Below, one piece after another: positions 46,362 to 56,592 of a stretch of DNA of 64,000 bases; the first letter of the stretch is position 1; each line of letters opens with the position of its first letter. A model generated the notes under the pieces. It had not been told where the DNA came from and made no database searches. It was given only the letters and a program-made list of their open reading frames with translations. The translations under genes were made by a program, and so were the position numbers. Source of the stretch: Diploscapter coronatus (taxonomy: Eukaryota > Nematoda > Chromadorea > Rhabditida > Rhabditidae); contig OZ038423.1 of assembly GCA_964036155.1 (NCBI GenBank), positions 37,587,249 to 37,651,248 on the forward strand, in the 5' to 3' direction.

Positions 46362-49206
46362 ATGAGTCTGAGCTCGGATGAACGTCATCTAGCAGCGTCG
46401 ACAAGTGAAGTCATCAAAATTGTCGATCTTGAAAAAGGCAACAGAAGCCTTCAAGACTTAGAGTCCTTTTTTGTTTAATTTTATAGGCAGAGACGCTAGA
46501 TCTTCGCTAGTGAATCATAGTCTAGGAGTAACGACGCTACAATGCAATCCTCGATGTCCCTACGCTTGGGTAATACCGTATAATTGCTCGAAAATCAGAA
46601 GACGTTATTCTTGACCGTTACAGTATTCTGGAGGTCTGGACTCGAAGTGTACGATGTGGGACATCCGACAAAATCCTGCATCTCTGACGACGCTGCACTG
46701 CACTGGCCCGATTAGAGCATTAGCTGTTAGCCCGGATGGCAGATTGCTAGCGGTAAATTCGAAGGAAAGAAACTTTGACAAATGCGTGGTTTGGCAAATT
46801 TAGATAGGTACGGATGCCGCCCTTCAAATGTATGACATGAGAAATCGAAATGCAATGGTTGGACAATTTAGAACTTCGGTAGAATGGAGACCAAGTTATT
46901 TGTTTCAATTGTAGGAAATTCAGGCCAGAAATGTATATTTTAATCCCGCCGAAATGACATTTTGTTGCGTGGGAAACGATAAAATCCTCAAAGTTTACGA
47001 TTTGGACGAAATGGATATGATTTCGCTGTCTTCTCCAATGGATGAAGAGCCGAAATGCATCGCTGTTGATGGTTAGTTGGCCGGATTGATAGAACATCTA
47101 TCATTTTGAATGGCTTAAGGTTGAATTCCTAGTCAAGTATTCTATTTTTGCAGAAAATCTCTTATTCATGATCAGCGAAAAGACGCTGCGAGTCTATTGC
47201 TGGGAATCATGCGACTTGCTGTGCGAAGTCCAACTTCCCGAGTGCCAAAAAGTAGCACAAATTTCAAATTCATACGAAATTGCTTATTTTTAAGGCGTTC
47301 CGTGTATCGTACTCATTCGAAACGGGCATCACAGTCCTCCTAAGAACGAACAATTCATCCCTAATCAAAGTCAACTATACTTTGGAGGTAAATTGTCCTT
47401 CTTCCAAAAAATCTTTGAAGAAAACCTTGAAACGCCTATTTTCGTCGCATGAAATGTAAATATTTCCTCTCCAAGTGACCAGTCACTCATAAAATTACAC
47501 GTTTCCTGCAATTACCCGCGCCTATGAATGGGTAAAAGACTCCCTCTAAGTATAGACCCAAAGTAGCCCTATCGATTTTCCCCGAAACTTAGAAATCTCA
47601 GGACCTACTCTCTCGAAAACCACCCGAAGACGTACAAACCGACGTGAGAGCTTCTGAATCCGCCACGACGACACACGACGACAGTTTCACGGTGGAATAC
47701 ATTCAATTGCCGAAAGAAAAGGCGAAAAAAGAGGAGGTCAAAATAGATGATGTCACGACTAAACAAGTTGTCGTGGATACCACGTCTCTCAGGCAACCAT
47801 CAGGTCTTTTTTCCCAGAATTTTACAACTTTTTATGACTGCTATAATTCAGATGACCTAAGCCCTATGACGTCTTCAGGCACGACAAGTCCCATATCCGA
47901 AGAGTCCATTTCTAGCTCGTCCTCATCAAACAAACATCAATCTATAAGAAGTACACCTAACTCTGCCAAAAATACACCAGCTATCGCTAGAAAAGTGAGG
48001 ACGAATGATGAAGATGCTATAAAGATGCTAAGTTTAGGTTCAAAATTCCAAGTCCATGCCCAAGGCCCGATCTCATAGTCAATCCTCAACGCCGATAAGA
48101 ACGCCGTCGAAAAATCAACTCCAAGCTTCACCCGTAAAGAGGACGAGTAGCAGTGAAAGACGAAGGAAATCCAAGGAGAGGAAAGCAACACCGACGAAAA
48201 GCCGACAAACGCCGACATTCAAGCCGAACTTGAAGCACTCAATAAGCAGATCTTCGAGCACTGAAGGCAGTAGTTCAACTGCGCAAACGCCTGGAACTCC
48301 AAACTCGATCGGACCCAGATCTTTCATGGTGAGAAATGTCGAAGTCTATGAAAAATCATAAGTACTAAATCTTAGCCGGGCGAAGATCTATTGAGCCTCG
48401 TCAAGTCTAATAGCAAGAAAATCATCGAGGAATCAAAGCGGCGAATTCTGGACTTGAATAAAATCGCCGGCAACACGAATTTGGGCATTTCCTCTCCGCT
48501 GTCCGGAGGTAATTGGGAAACTTTTTCGGGAAAAAATGACAAGTCCCGAAATTTTAGGTCCTAGAAAATTGCATCCGACGAATTCTCACGGCAGTTTGTT
48601 CTCTGCTGACGATATATCTGATGTGGACCCGTTCATGCAGCCAATCCACATGATCAATGTGAGAAGAGCCTGGGGCTTGCAAGAGCTAAACTCTTTCATT
48701 TCTGTCATCAAAGGTACGGGTTATTGAACTTCGACGGCTTGAAGAGATATTTATTTTAGTCGGACTTCGATATCCACAAAGGCGTTCTGTGGCGCTAACA
48801 GCGTTATCTCAAATCGCTGATCCGGAATTCATTCGGAAAGTGTCCAGATTCTCGCAAATGACGCCTTCCATTGGGGTTGACGTCGCGGCTGAAGATCGGC
48901 AGAAGCTGGCGTCGCAATGCGCAAAAGTAGGATATTTTAGCTGGTTCATAGAAAATAGGGCAACTTGGAAACCACGAGACCATGAGACATTGAGAAATAG
49001 CGTGGGAAGATAAAGCCTATCATCCTCCATACCCTATATTATTTCGCGCTATGTCTTGTGTTTCGCGGTTTCCAAATAGCCCGAAAATAGCGTATTTTCA
49101 GGAACTTCGCGAATTATGCAATCAAAAGGACGAATATTACAAAGTGATGAATGAAGATGACATCATGAGGTTCGATATGATGTTAGAACAAATTAAAAGG
49201 GTCTGA
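46362..49206 (+). CDS. KATNB1: Katanin p80 regulatory subunit (WD40 + con80)
   Basis: Exons 46362-46437 (open back to an acceptor at 46316), 46487-46569, 46624-46752, 46804-46878, 46915-47071, 47154-47251, 47295-47387, 47602-47994, 48038-48328, 48376-48508, 48558-48713, 48760-48926, 49102-49206; 651 residues from the ATG at 46362. WD40 blades fill 1-237 (AVSPDGRLLA, NDKILKVYDLDEMD, ISEKTLRVYCWES). A Ser/Thr/Lys-rich disordered middle (TPSKNQLQASPVKRTSSSER) follows, then the con80 domain near 480-651 with MTPSIGVDVAAEDRQKLASQ, close to vertebrate p80 PPSVGVDISREERL. p80 targets the p60 AAA ATPase that severs microtubules. The first blades expected for p80 are missing, so one or more 5' exons probably lie upstream. 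The first intron has a GC donor (AAAG|GCAACA), and the GTGAGG intron at 47995-48037 is only 43 nt. Confidence 0.88.
48955..49085. mobile_element. MITE-like element, TTGGAAACC family, copy in katanin p80 intron
   Basis: About 130 bp with termini CTTGGAAACCACGAG and CGCGGTTTCCAAATAG as inverted repeats, plus inner complementary segments around AAATAGCG. Its core CATCCTCCATACCCTA resembles those of elements at 52.4 kb and (reversed) 27.0 kb. It fills the last intron of the katanin gene. Confidence 0.65.
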
Positions 49207-49980
49207 TTTATTTCGAAAAATTACAAGACTTGTAATTCTTCTAGACTTTTCCCATTTCATATTCTACTCATTCAGGGGTCGTAGTTATTTGCTAGTTGCC
49301 ATTTTCTTTTAAAATAATTTCTCAGAAACGAGTTTTAGATTCAAAATCTTCGATTATTTCGTTGTGATTTATTTCATATGTGCCTCGATAACTTTCAAAT
49401 TTCGTTCTTTCTTCTTATTTTGAACCAAAAGCACTTTACTTCTGCAATAATGCATGCATTTGATCGAAACAATGTTTATTTGTCGAAAATAAAATGATTA
49501 TTAAAGAAAAAGGATAAAATGGGGACGCATGAGTAAAAAAGACAAAGCATAAAAAGACAAGGAAATAAATATCTCTTTACATTATCACATTTCTCTCGAG
49601 TAAAGACAGACTTTCGAACTCCGCTTTCTTCTCAACAATAATCTAACTTTCCTTAGAAAATGGGAAATCAATGGTACCAAGCATTTGAGTGATAAAATTC
49701 GATACTCTCTCACACATAATTCTAACCGATTTGCGCGATATAGTGACAAGTTTTGGGCAGAAAAAGAAATTTTTGATAAAAAAATCTACAGAAGGAAAGG
49801 AAACTACAAAAAATATATCTTTCATTCATTACATACTCCCAGCACCCGATGTTGTGAATTATCATAATTCTTTCAATTCAACACAATATCAAAGGCTACA
49901 TAAAAGGAATGACGATAAACATATGCGCATCAATTGCAGGAAATCCACAAGCCTGGCTCCGCCCTTATCGACTTTATGGC
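49207..49980. other. Convergent 3' region of katanin p80 and TM9SF4 genes
   Basis: 774 bp between facing stops; A/T-rich, with several AATAAA/TTTATT signals (for example 49490 and 49565). No gene supported. Confidence 0.5.
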
Positions 49981-52900
49981 CTAATCGATTTTGACGGCTC
50001 CGTAGATTTTTCTGAGGAAAAGGTAGGCAGCATAGAATCCGATGGTACCGGTGATGAACCAGAAGGTGACTGCCATCAAGGCAGAGTAGGCGAAATACAG
50101 GAAGGTCGGCACAAAGCCCTCTATGTCCAATTTAGTGCAGTAGTAGAATACTGCGTATGCCATCACTGAAATATACTTGATGGTTGTTTTCTCCAGGAAA
50201 AATGCGTTTATTTTTAATTTTTCTTATTATTTTTATTTAAAAGAAATAAAAATACCGTAAATCGCAGATCCGCCGCTCACGAAGAACGAGCGCCACCACC
50301 AGCGGTAGTTCTGAAAATTTATTCTTTTTGTTATTTTTTAAAGAGAAAAGTCAAACCTCAGCGCAAAGCATGAAATAGGTAGCGACTATGGAGATTTGAG
50401 CAGTTGAGATAGCTAAAATAATCGAGACGATGAACAGGAAGCCGAACAGATAGTAGAATTGATTCTCCCAGATTGCCTAAAAGAATAAAGATTGAAAAAA
50501 TAAACAATCTTCTTTTCTTTATCATCATTATTTTTTTCCTAAAAACGATATGAACTTTCCAAAAATGCGGTTTTATGATTAAAAATAAGACAAACATACC
50601 GAGAAAATGAAGAATAGCTCGATGAACATGGCGCCGAAGGGCATGATTCCGGCAAGCATTGTGCAGGGCAGCAGTCGCAAGTACCAGGGCTGTTCGGGCA
50701 CTTGACGTGGGATTTGATTGGTGCGAACTGGGTGCGTATAAGGCTGAAATGATGGTTATTATTTATTGACATCTTTGAAAGGAAAATTGCAACTTTTCTT
50801 TTTCAATCGAAAAATCCAAGTTTCTTTCGTCTTTCAGAAAGGATAAGTTCTATTTTTGTCAAATAAATGCTATGCTTGCCTGTTTCCTGTAGCCGAAATA
50901 GAATCCCAGAAAGACGAGCGGCAAGTCGATGCCGAACCACATGAACAACAGAGCGATCATCGTTCCAAAGGGAATCTGGAAAAAATTACAAGGTTTTGAA
51001 ACTTCTAAAGATGTTCTAAGTTTTGAATTTTGAAAATTTGTATCAAGTCTTAAAAACTTGTACTTTTGCTAAATTCAAACAATTACCGCTCCCGACGAGT
51101 GTTTTCCAATCAAAAAGAAGTTAATCACGAATCCAGAGCCCAGAATCAAAGAGGGGAAAAGGGTGCCGGTCTAAAAATTGTTTTTTTTTTCAAAAGAAAG
51201 TCCAAAAACGCACCTGAATAGCGCATCGGATGGGGTTCTTGCCCTTGAAGGTCTTGTAGAGGCGGCCTGCGTGGTAGCCCGAAACTAGACCGAGGAAGCA
51301 GAACAGGAAAACCGCTGCGGACATCAGAGAGCCTCGACTCGATGGCGAGAGCATTCCAAGCATTGCGAAGACTGCAAAATATGGTATTTACTTTTTTTTT
51401 ATTTTCTTTGCAAGTTCTTCCTCTAAGTAATTGTTATCATTTGCAGCCCTGATCACTTAAAAAAGTTTTGAATTTTCTTACAAACGATAGTGGCAACCAT
51501 GCCAATGAGCTGAATGCCTGTTCCGACTAAGTTCACTAAGATCATCTGATGCGGTGGTGGGCGGAACACATCGCCGTGAACCTGAAAATTCGCAAAAGAA
51601 AAATAACACAAAAATGAAACAAAAGAATAAAAATACCAATTTCCAGCCAGTCTCCTCCAAATTGTCATCTTCCTCCTCATCCCTGTTGTATTGGGCAATA
51701 TCTTTCCTCACTGTTCGGACGATCGAAATTGAGAGGAAGCCTGAAATTAAAAAAATAAATTAAATTAAAAAATAAAACGTGACCAGAAAGCGAAATGACG
51801 ACAACGATGGAGTTGAGGATGGAGAACCAGTGAATGTCGACCGCCTTCACTGTCAGATAGACATCCCAGCGGGAGGCCCACGGGATCTAAAAATAAAGTT
51901 TAGAAATTTAAATTTTGAAAATTCAAAATAAAATGTACATCGCTCTGCTCCCAAGTGACCGAATAAGTCCACTGAATGCTCTGCTCGCCTTCTGTCAACT
52001 CGAAGAACGGCGAGTCTTCGGCGATCGCGTCGCATTTCTAAAAAGAATCAAAGTACTTTCTTCTACAAATAATAAAAAATGTTTTCTAAAAATCTTTCCA
52101 AAGATTTTGCTCTTCTAAAAAAGATCGTTTCTCCTTAGTTCTAAAAATGCGTTTGTTCGAAATTTTCGATAGTTAAAAAATAATAATAAAATAAACTACC
52201 TCTCCCTCCTTGAAATTAACGGATTTGACGGACCGAGGTCGGACCTCGAAACCCACAACTCGGAATTCGCCTGGCGAGTGTTCGTGGTACTTCATGACTA
52301 TATCCAGGTGATTGTTGAGGTAAATCTGAAAATTAGACTAAAATGTGTTAAAAACTTAGAATTTTTGAATGGAAACTTGCAAACTGCATGACATTGACAT
52401 GCGAAATAGTGAGGGAAAAGAAAGCCTGCCACCCCAATACCCTACCCTAACCATACGCTATTTCGCATGCTATGCAGTTTTCAGATAGCCTTTTTAATCC
52501 CGACCTTGCCGTCGTCAGAGACGAACCCCAGCTTGTAGCCGGGGTCGTAGAATTCTTCCTTGGTCGAAGGCACCACGTACTTCGTCGCCACGGGCAGATT
52601 GTCCACGAGTCTGGAGGATAAAGAAATCAAGGAGGATAAAAACAAAATCTCACAAATGAACGTGGTAGTCCTCCTGAATGCGTTTTCGCAGCGTTGTCAC
52701 TTCGGCTTTGCTCGCTTTCACTCCGTCTTTGCACGAAGCCGCACACGTCAAGTCGTGCTTCATTTGGACCTGAATTTTGGAAACTTTAATAAACAAAGAA
52801 GAAATAATAAACCCCTACTTTATAGGGAGTATTGACGATTCGATCGCCACGCATCACTTCTCCCAGATTCTCCGATTTGTAATGAATTTCTCCGTCCGGC

Positions 52901-53252
52901 TTGCAAAATGGCAGCGAATAGTACTCGTACGGCAATATCGTCTTCGTGCTCGTCAACGTTATCGCCTGAAAAATAAACAAAAAAATTTTGGATTTGTAAA
53001 ATCGTCAATTTACTGCATTTTTCTTGAAAATTCCGTTTGGAATTTTTAAAGTTACAATTTTCTAACCTTGACTTCAATGTTGTCGCCCATCTTGAACTCG
53101 ACCGGAGCCACGCCGGGAATGTAGAAACCCTGAAATGAAAAATATAAATAGAAAAATTTTGAAAAATTAAATTGATCCGCAAAAATGTTCACCTGTTCGA
53201 GTTGACACATGCCGAACAGAATCAGCAACGTCGTCCATTGTTTAGAATCCAT
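49981..53252 (-). CDS. TM9SF4: TM9SF4-type nonaspanin (transmembrane 9 superfamily)
   Basis: Seventeen exons: 53252-53193, 53129-53067, 52965-52819, 52769-52654, 52610-52505, 52325-52200, 52037-51939, 51886-51784, 51740-51637, 51581-51482, 51371-51214, 51170-51087, 50975-50880, 50743-50600, 50476-50357, 50310-50256, 50165-49981; 621 residues (human 642). Signal peptide about 1-20 ([11 protein letters not shown]), a lumenal domain starting [12 protein letters not shown] and including [19 protein letters not shown], then nine membrane segments with [25 protein letters not shown] and [20 protein letters not shown]. It ends [10 protein letters not shown], whose KxD-type tail is the COPI-binding Golgi-retention signal of the family. 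TM9 proteins act in endosome/Golgi membrane trafficking and adhesion. YRKQ|PYTHP is joined across a GC-AG intron (ACAG|GCAAGC). Confidence 0.94.
52371..52497. mobile_element. MITE-like element, TTGGAAACC family, copy in TM9SF4 intron
   Basis: Inverted termini CTTGCAAACTGCATGACAT and CATGCTATGCAGTTTTCAG plus inner GCGAAATAG/CTATTTCGC pairing. The core CCAATACCCTACCCTAACC resembles the copies at 49.0 and 27.0 kb. It fills the intron between TM9SF4 exons ending 52505 and starting 52325. Confidence 0.65.
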
Positions 53253-53978
53253 GGTCGGTTCGCCGTTCAGCCTCTAGGATCTATGACGGCGGCCACAATG
53301 AAGCTGAAAAGCAACGTGTGAAGCGGGCGGGGCTTGGTTGAACAAGCAAAATGAAAAATGCAATTCGAACGCACGGTTTTCATTCTAAATTAAACATAGG
53401 TGAAAAAAGCGAAAATTTGTTCACACTGGAAAAGAACAAATTTATTTTGTACATTGCAAAATCTGTGACACGCAAAAGTGCAGAAAGTTATCTTATTTTT
53501 TCTCGCTTAAAGAATTGCAACAGTAGAAAAAATTGTTAAGAGACAAAGATACTACTTGATTCTGTCGAGTTGTTTTTAGCATAGTAAATATTTACGATTT
53601 GCTTCAGATAAATATTGCAATCCTATCTTTCGCCTTTTATTAGAAAATCAATATTTTTCAAGTAAACAAGTCCTATGTCTTGTGCGCATTTCAATATCTG
53701 TATGAGTCATAGGCGCTCACTATTTCCGTCCTATTTCATCATTCCTTTCCTCTTCTCTCATTTTTCCTCTTTCTCTCTTTATGACCTTCTCAATCTTACC
53801 ATTCAGTGTCCTACTATTTATTCGTTGTGCCCCTATATACCTTTCTGTAAGATATATCGATTTTTCATGAATTTACGTTTACCTAAATCTTAATACTTTT
53901 ACTTTGAACTTCACTTTTAATAACTATTGATAAGAATCATGATTTTTTTTTTTTAAATTATCGAGATATTTTTTGAGA
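53253..53978. promoter_or_regulatory. Divergent intergenic region between TM9SF4 and PMP3-like copy 1
   Basis: 726 bp, head-to-head. The right end (53883 onward) belongs to the duplicated segment that recurs before PMP3-like copy 2, so both copies likely share promoter elements (TAACWATYGATAARAATYATGA type sequence before each ATG). Confidence 0.45.
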
Positions 53979-54341
53979 ATGACTGAAACTAACGCTCCTC
54001 AACAGAATGCCGGCCATACGGTGATCAATTTCACCGACGATGAGAAAGACTTGGTCAAATGTCTTCTGCTAGTCGTTTTGATCGCAATTTTCCCGGTAGA
54101 TAAAAATTTTCGGACTTAGAAAAATTAAAGAGTTTAGCCAGCAGCTGTAGCCGTGCAAGCGAATGAATGCAATGTGCACGTGTGCGTTTCGCTATTCCTC
54201 TACCTGTGCTTCATCATTCCCAGCTACATTCATGCCATATGGTAAGAACCGCCATTTTGATAACTCGACTACCAAAATGGTTACCACTTCAGGTTCTGCT
54301 TCTTCCGTCGCCCAACTCACATGATCGTTTCCACTCAATAG
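53979..54341 (+). CDS. PMP3/UPF0057-family small membrane protein, copy 1
   Basis: Exons 53979-54095, 54138-54241 and 54293-54341; 89 residues. A hydrophilic head (MTETNAPQQNAGHTVINFTD) precedes two membrane helices, LVKCLLLVVLIAIFPPAAV and VCVSLFLYLCFIIPSYIHAIW, in the Pmp3 arrangement of a first helix ending in PP, a short polar turn, and a second helix ending IHA-hydrophobic. The tail is FCFFRRPTHMIVSTQ. PMP3-type proteins are small plasma-membrane proteins linked to ion and stress tolerance in yeast; nematodes carry several. The role here is unknown. It is a tandem duplicate of 56032-56395. Confidence 0.85.
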
Positions 54342-54539
54342 TTTGGCAAATTCAATTTAAACTTCACAAAAGACCACTTATTCACTTATCCAAAACCGAT
54401 CTCCTTCAATTTTGAAACTATAATGTTGAAACTCCTCACAGCAGCCCTTTATAATATCCCTACTACTGGTAAGTAATTTTCGTGATCAAGTCCCAATTTT
54501 CTAAGTTGTAATATTTATTGTTCGAAAATAAATAAATTA

Positions 54540-54652
54540 TCATCCATAGAAGGTTTGATGCGTCTCGGATTTGTTGGATTTTTCGACTAATTTGGGTGAA
54601 ACGGAAGGCCGCTTGCTTGAGGAAGTCGAGGTTTGAGATGGATGCAAAGCTA
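54540..54652 (-). pseudogene. Duplicated orphan copy of the lev-10 terminal exon
   Basis: 113 nt differing at one (synonymous) base from the last coding exon of the lev-10-like gene at 56705-56593. The acceptor (tatttcag), reading frame (VALHPSQTSTSSSSKRPSV...) and TGA stop are all intact. It is separated from the rest of the gene by a whole PMP3 copy, so it is either a frozen by-product of the duplication or an alternative terminal exon encoding the same residues. Which of these cannot be decided from sequence. Confidence 0.75.
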
Positions 54653-55259
54653 CTGAAATAGTCTAATTTATTTTTAACAAGTTATTAATTTCGACTAAAG
54701 ACCGCCAAGCCCCCGTCCCTTAGCCTTGATTCAATGTCCACAGTTGATAACCCTCCCAATTATCGCAAATGTTTCTTGTTTTACGTGTTATACCTAATTG
54801 ATCGGTACCTACTATACAATTTGATGCCGCTCTTTTATGTAGTGATATCGATTTATTGATTGGGGTGCGAAAAAAGTCGGTAATTGTGCGTCAAATGTTA
54901 TGTAAACAGAAAAAATCTATAAATCAAGTTTTTAGAGTTCCTAAAGCCATTTTTTACAGAAATATTTAATGTCAGCAAATATCTATGAAAAACATCAAAT
55001 TTATCAAAATCGGTTCTGGTGAAACTGTAATCAAACAAAAAGGTAGCACCAACTCGTGTTTGATGCTTCACATGAATAAATGTAAGGAAACAAAGAAAAA
55101 TAGGGTTGAAAAACAGGTTGCTTGAGTTGACTGATAAGGAAGAAACAGAAAAGACTCTTGTTTTATGAGGAGAAAGATTTCAACAAGCGGGTCGAGCAGT
55201 ATATGGATGATGGTGTTTGAGTCGAAAATTCGGCTTATTTTGAAAATATTAGGCAACCT

Positions 55260-55364
55260 CGAAAAGACACCACGTCTTTTTTTACGAAAAAACACCAAGT
55301 CCCGCCCCCTACTTTTTTCTTTTCCCTCTTGTGTCTAAAGACGTGGTGACGTGGTATCTTTTCG
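55260..55364. mobile_element. Short inverted-repeat element
   Basis: CGAAAAGACACCACGTC at 55260-55276 pairs with GACGTGGTATCTTTTCG at 55348-55364 (16 of 17 bp). About 105 bp, non-coding; MITE-like, different from the other families here. Confidence 0.5.
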
Positions 55365-55390
55365 AAATGGTCAAAGATTATGTTCATGAT

Positions 55391-55510
55391 CACTTTTTGT
55401 TTTGTTTGTTTCCTTCTTGAGGTCTCCTATTTTCAGTGATCTCTTTTTGTTTTATTTGTTTCCTTCTTGCGGTCTCCTATTTTCAGTGATCTCTTTTTGT
55501 TTTGCTTCTC
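55391..55510 (+). repeat. 50-bp tandem repeat, about 2.4 units
   Basis: Units 55391-55440 and 55441-55490 differ at only a few bases (cores TTTCCTTCTTGAGGTCTCC and TTTCCTTCTTGCGGTCTCC), followed by a partial third unit. Direct, pyrimidine-rich, no spacer structure. Confidence 0.85.
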
Positions 55511-56031
55511 CTTTTGTTTTCATTTTTCACGGTGTTTACTTCAAATAAGCTCTCAAAAGTTATAAATCCAGTGGTTTATTTGTTTGCCTGCTTCGAAATG
55601 TCTCGCCTCATTTTTCTGTCCAAATGCTTGTCTATGCTCGTCGAATTTGTTAAACCTCTTCGAAAATCTTCTCCGATCGCTTTTCAACCATTTTTAATTC
55701 ATTTACTTCCAAAAAATCGCTCTTCTTTCTCCCCCTTTGCAGTTAGGTCACGTCCCCTTTCTATGTTTACTTTTGTTAGGGAAAAAAGGCATTTTTCCCG
55801 ATTAATTTAGTTGAATTTCGGGTTTTCTTTAATTTTTTGATCTTTTTTCTTTTCAAATATGAATTGTGCGTGATCAGAGCCCCATAATGGCATATAATGT
55901 CCCATGTGGGCACAACCCTAAAATCGGCTGGCGGTCCTTACTAAATCTTAATAATTTTACTTTGAAATTTACTTTTAGTAACAATCGATAAAAATTATGA
56001 TGTTTTAACTTATCGAGAGATATTTTTTAGA

Positions 56032-56395
56032 ATGACTGAACCCAACATTCCTCACCAGAATGCCGGCCATACAGCGATCAATTTCAACGACGATGAAAAA
56101 GGCTTGGTCAAATGTCTTCTGCTAGTCATTTTGATCGCAGTTTTCCCGGTAGATAAAATTTTTCAGGCTTAGAAGAATTTGAGAATTTAGCCAGCAGCCG
56201 TAGCCGTGCAAGCTAATGAGTGCAATGTGCACGTGGGCATTTCTCTACTCCTCTATCTGTGCTTCATCATTCCCAGCTACATTCATGCCATATGGTAAGA
56301 ACCACCATTTTTGATAACTTGATTACCAAAATGGCTACCACTTCAGGTTCTGCTTCTTCCGTCGCCCAACTCACATAATCGTTTCTGCTCAGTAG
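56032..56395 (+). CDS. PMP3/UPF0057-family small membrane protein, copy 2
   Basis: Exons 56032-56148, 56191-56294 and 56347-56395, identical in layout to copy 1; 89 residues. It differs from copy 1 at about a dozen residues, mainly in the head (MTEPNIPHQNAGHTAINFND versus MTETNAPQQNAGHTVINFTD) and the second helix (GISLLLY versus CVSLFLY), while the pore-like PPAAVAVQANECNVHV core is unchanged. Both copies keep intact frames and splice sites, so both are probably functional. Its 3' end overlaps that of the lev-10-like gene: its AATAAA (56580-56585) lies next to the lev-10 stop at 56593. Confidence 0.85.
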
Positions 56396-56592
56396 CTTAG
56401 AAAATTCAATTTAAACTTCAGAAAAAGATCACTTATTCACTTATCCAAACCCGATCTCTTTCAATTTTGAAACTATATACTGAAACTCCTCACAGCAGCC
56501 CTTTATAATGTCCCTGCTACTAGTAAGCAATTCTCAGGATCAAACTCCAATTTTTCTGTTATAATATTTATTGTTTGAAAATAAATAAATTA

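Larger units (their letters stand above)
54704..55940. other. Spacer between the duplicated units
   Basis: No gene. Contains an inverted-repeat element (55260-55364) and a 50-bp tandem repeat (55391-55510). Open frames on either strand lack support. Confidence 0.5.

Noticed and set aside
46438..46486. A 24-28 nt ultra-short GT-AG intron in katanin p80
   Set aside because: The GC donor at 46438 gives a normal 49-nt intron and restores the frame exactly, so an ultra-short intron is unnecessary.
55391..55510. 50-bp direct repeats as a possible CRISPR-like array
   Set aside because: Units are head-to-tail without unique spacers, only 2.4 copies, and the genome is eukaryotic; it is a simple tandem duplication.
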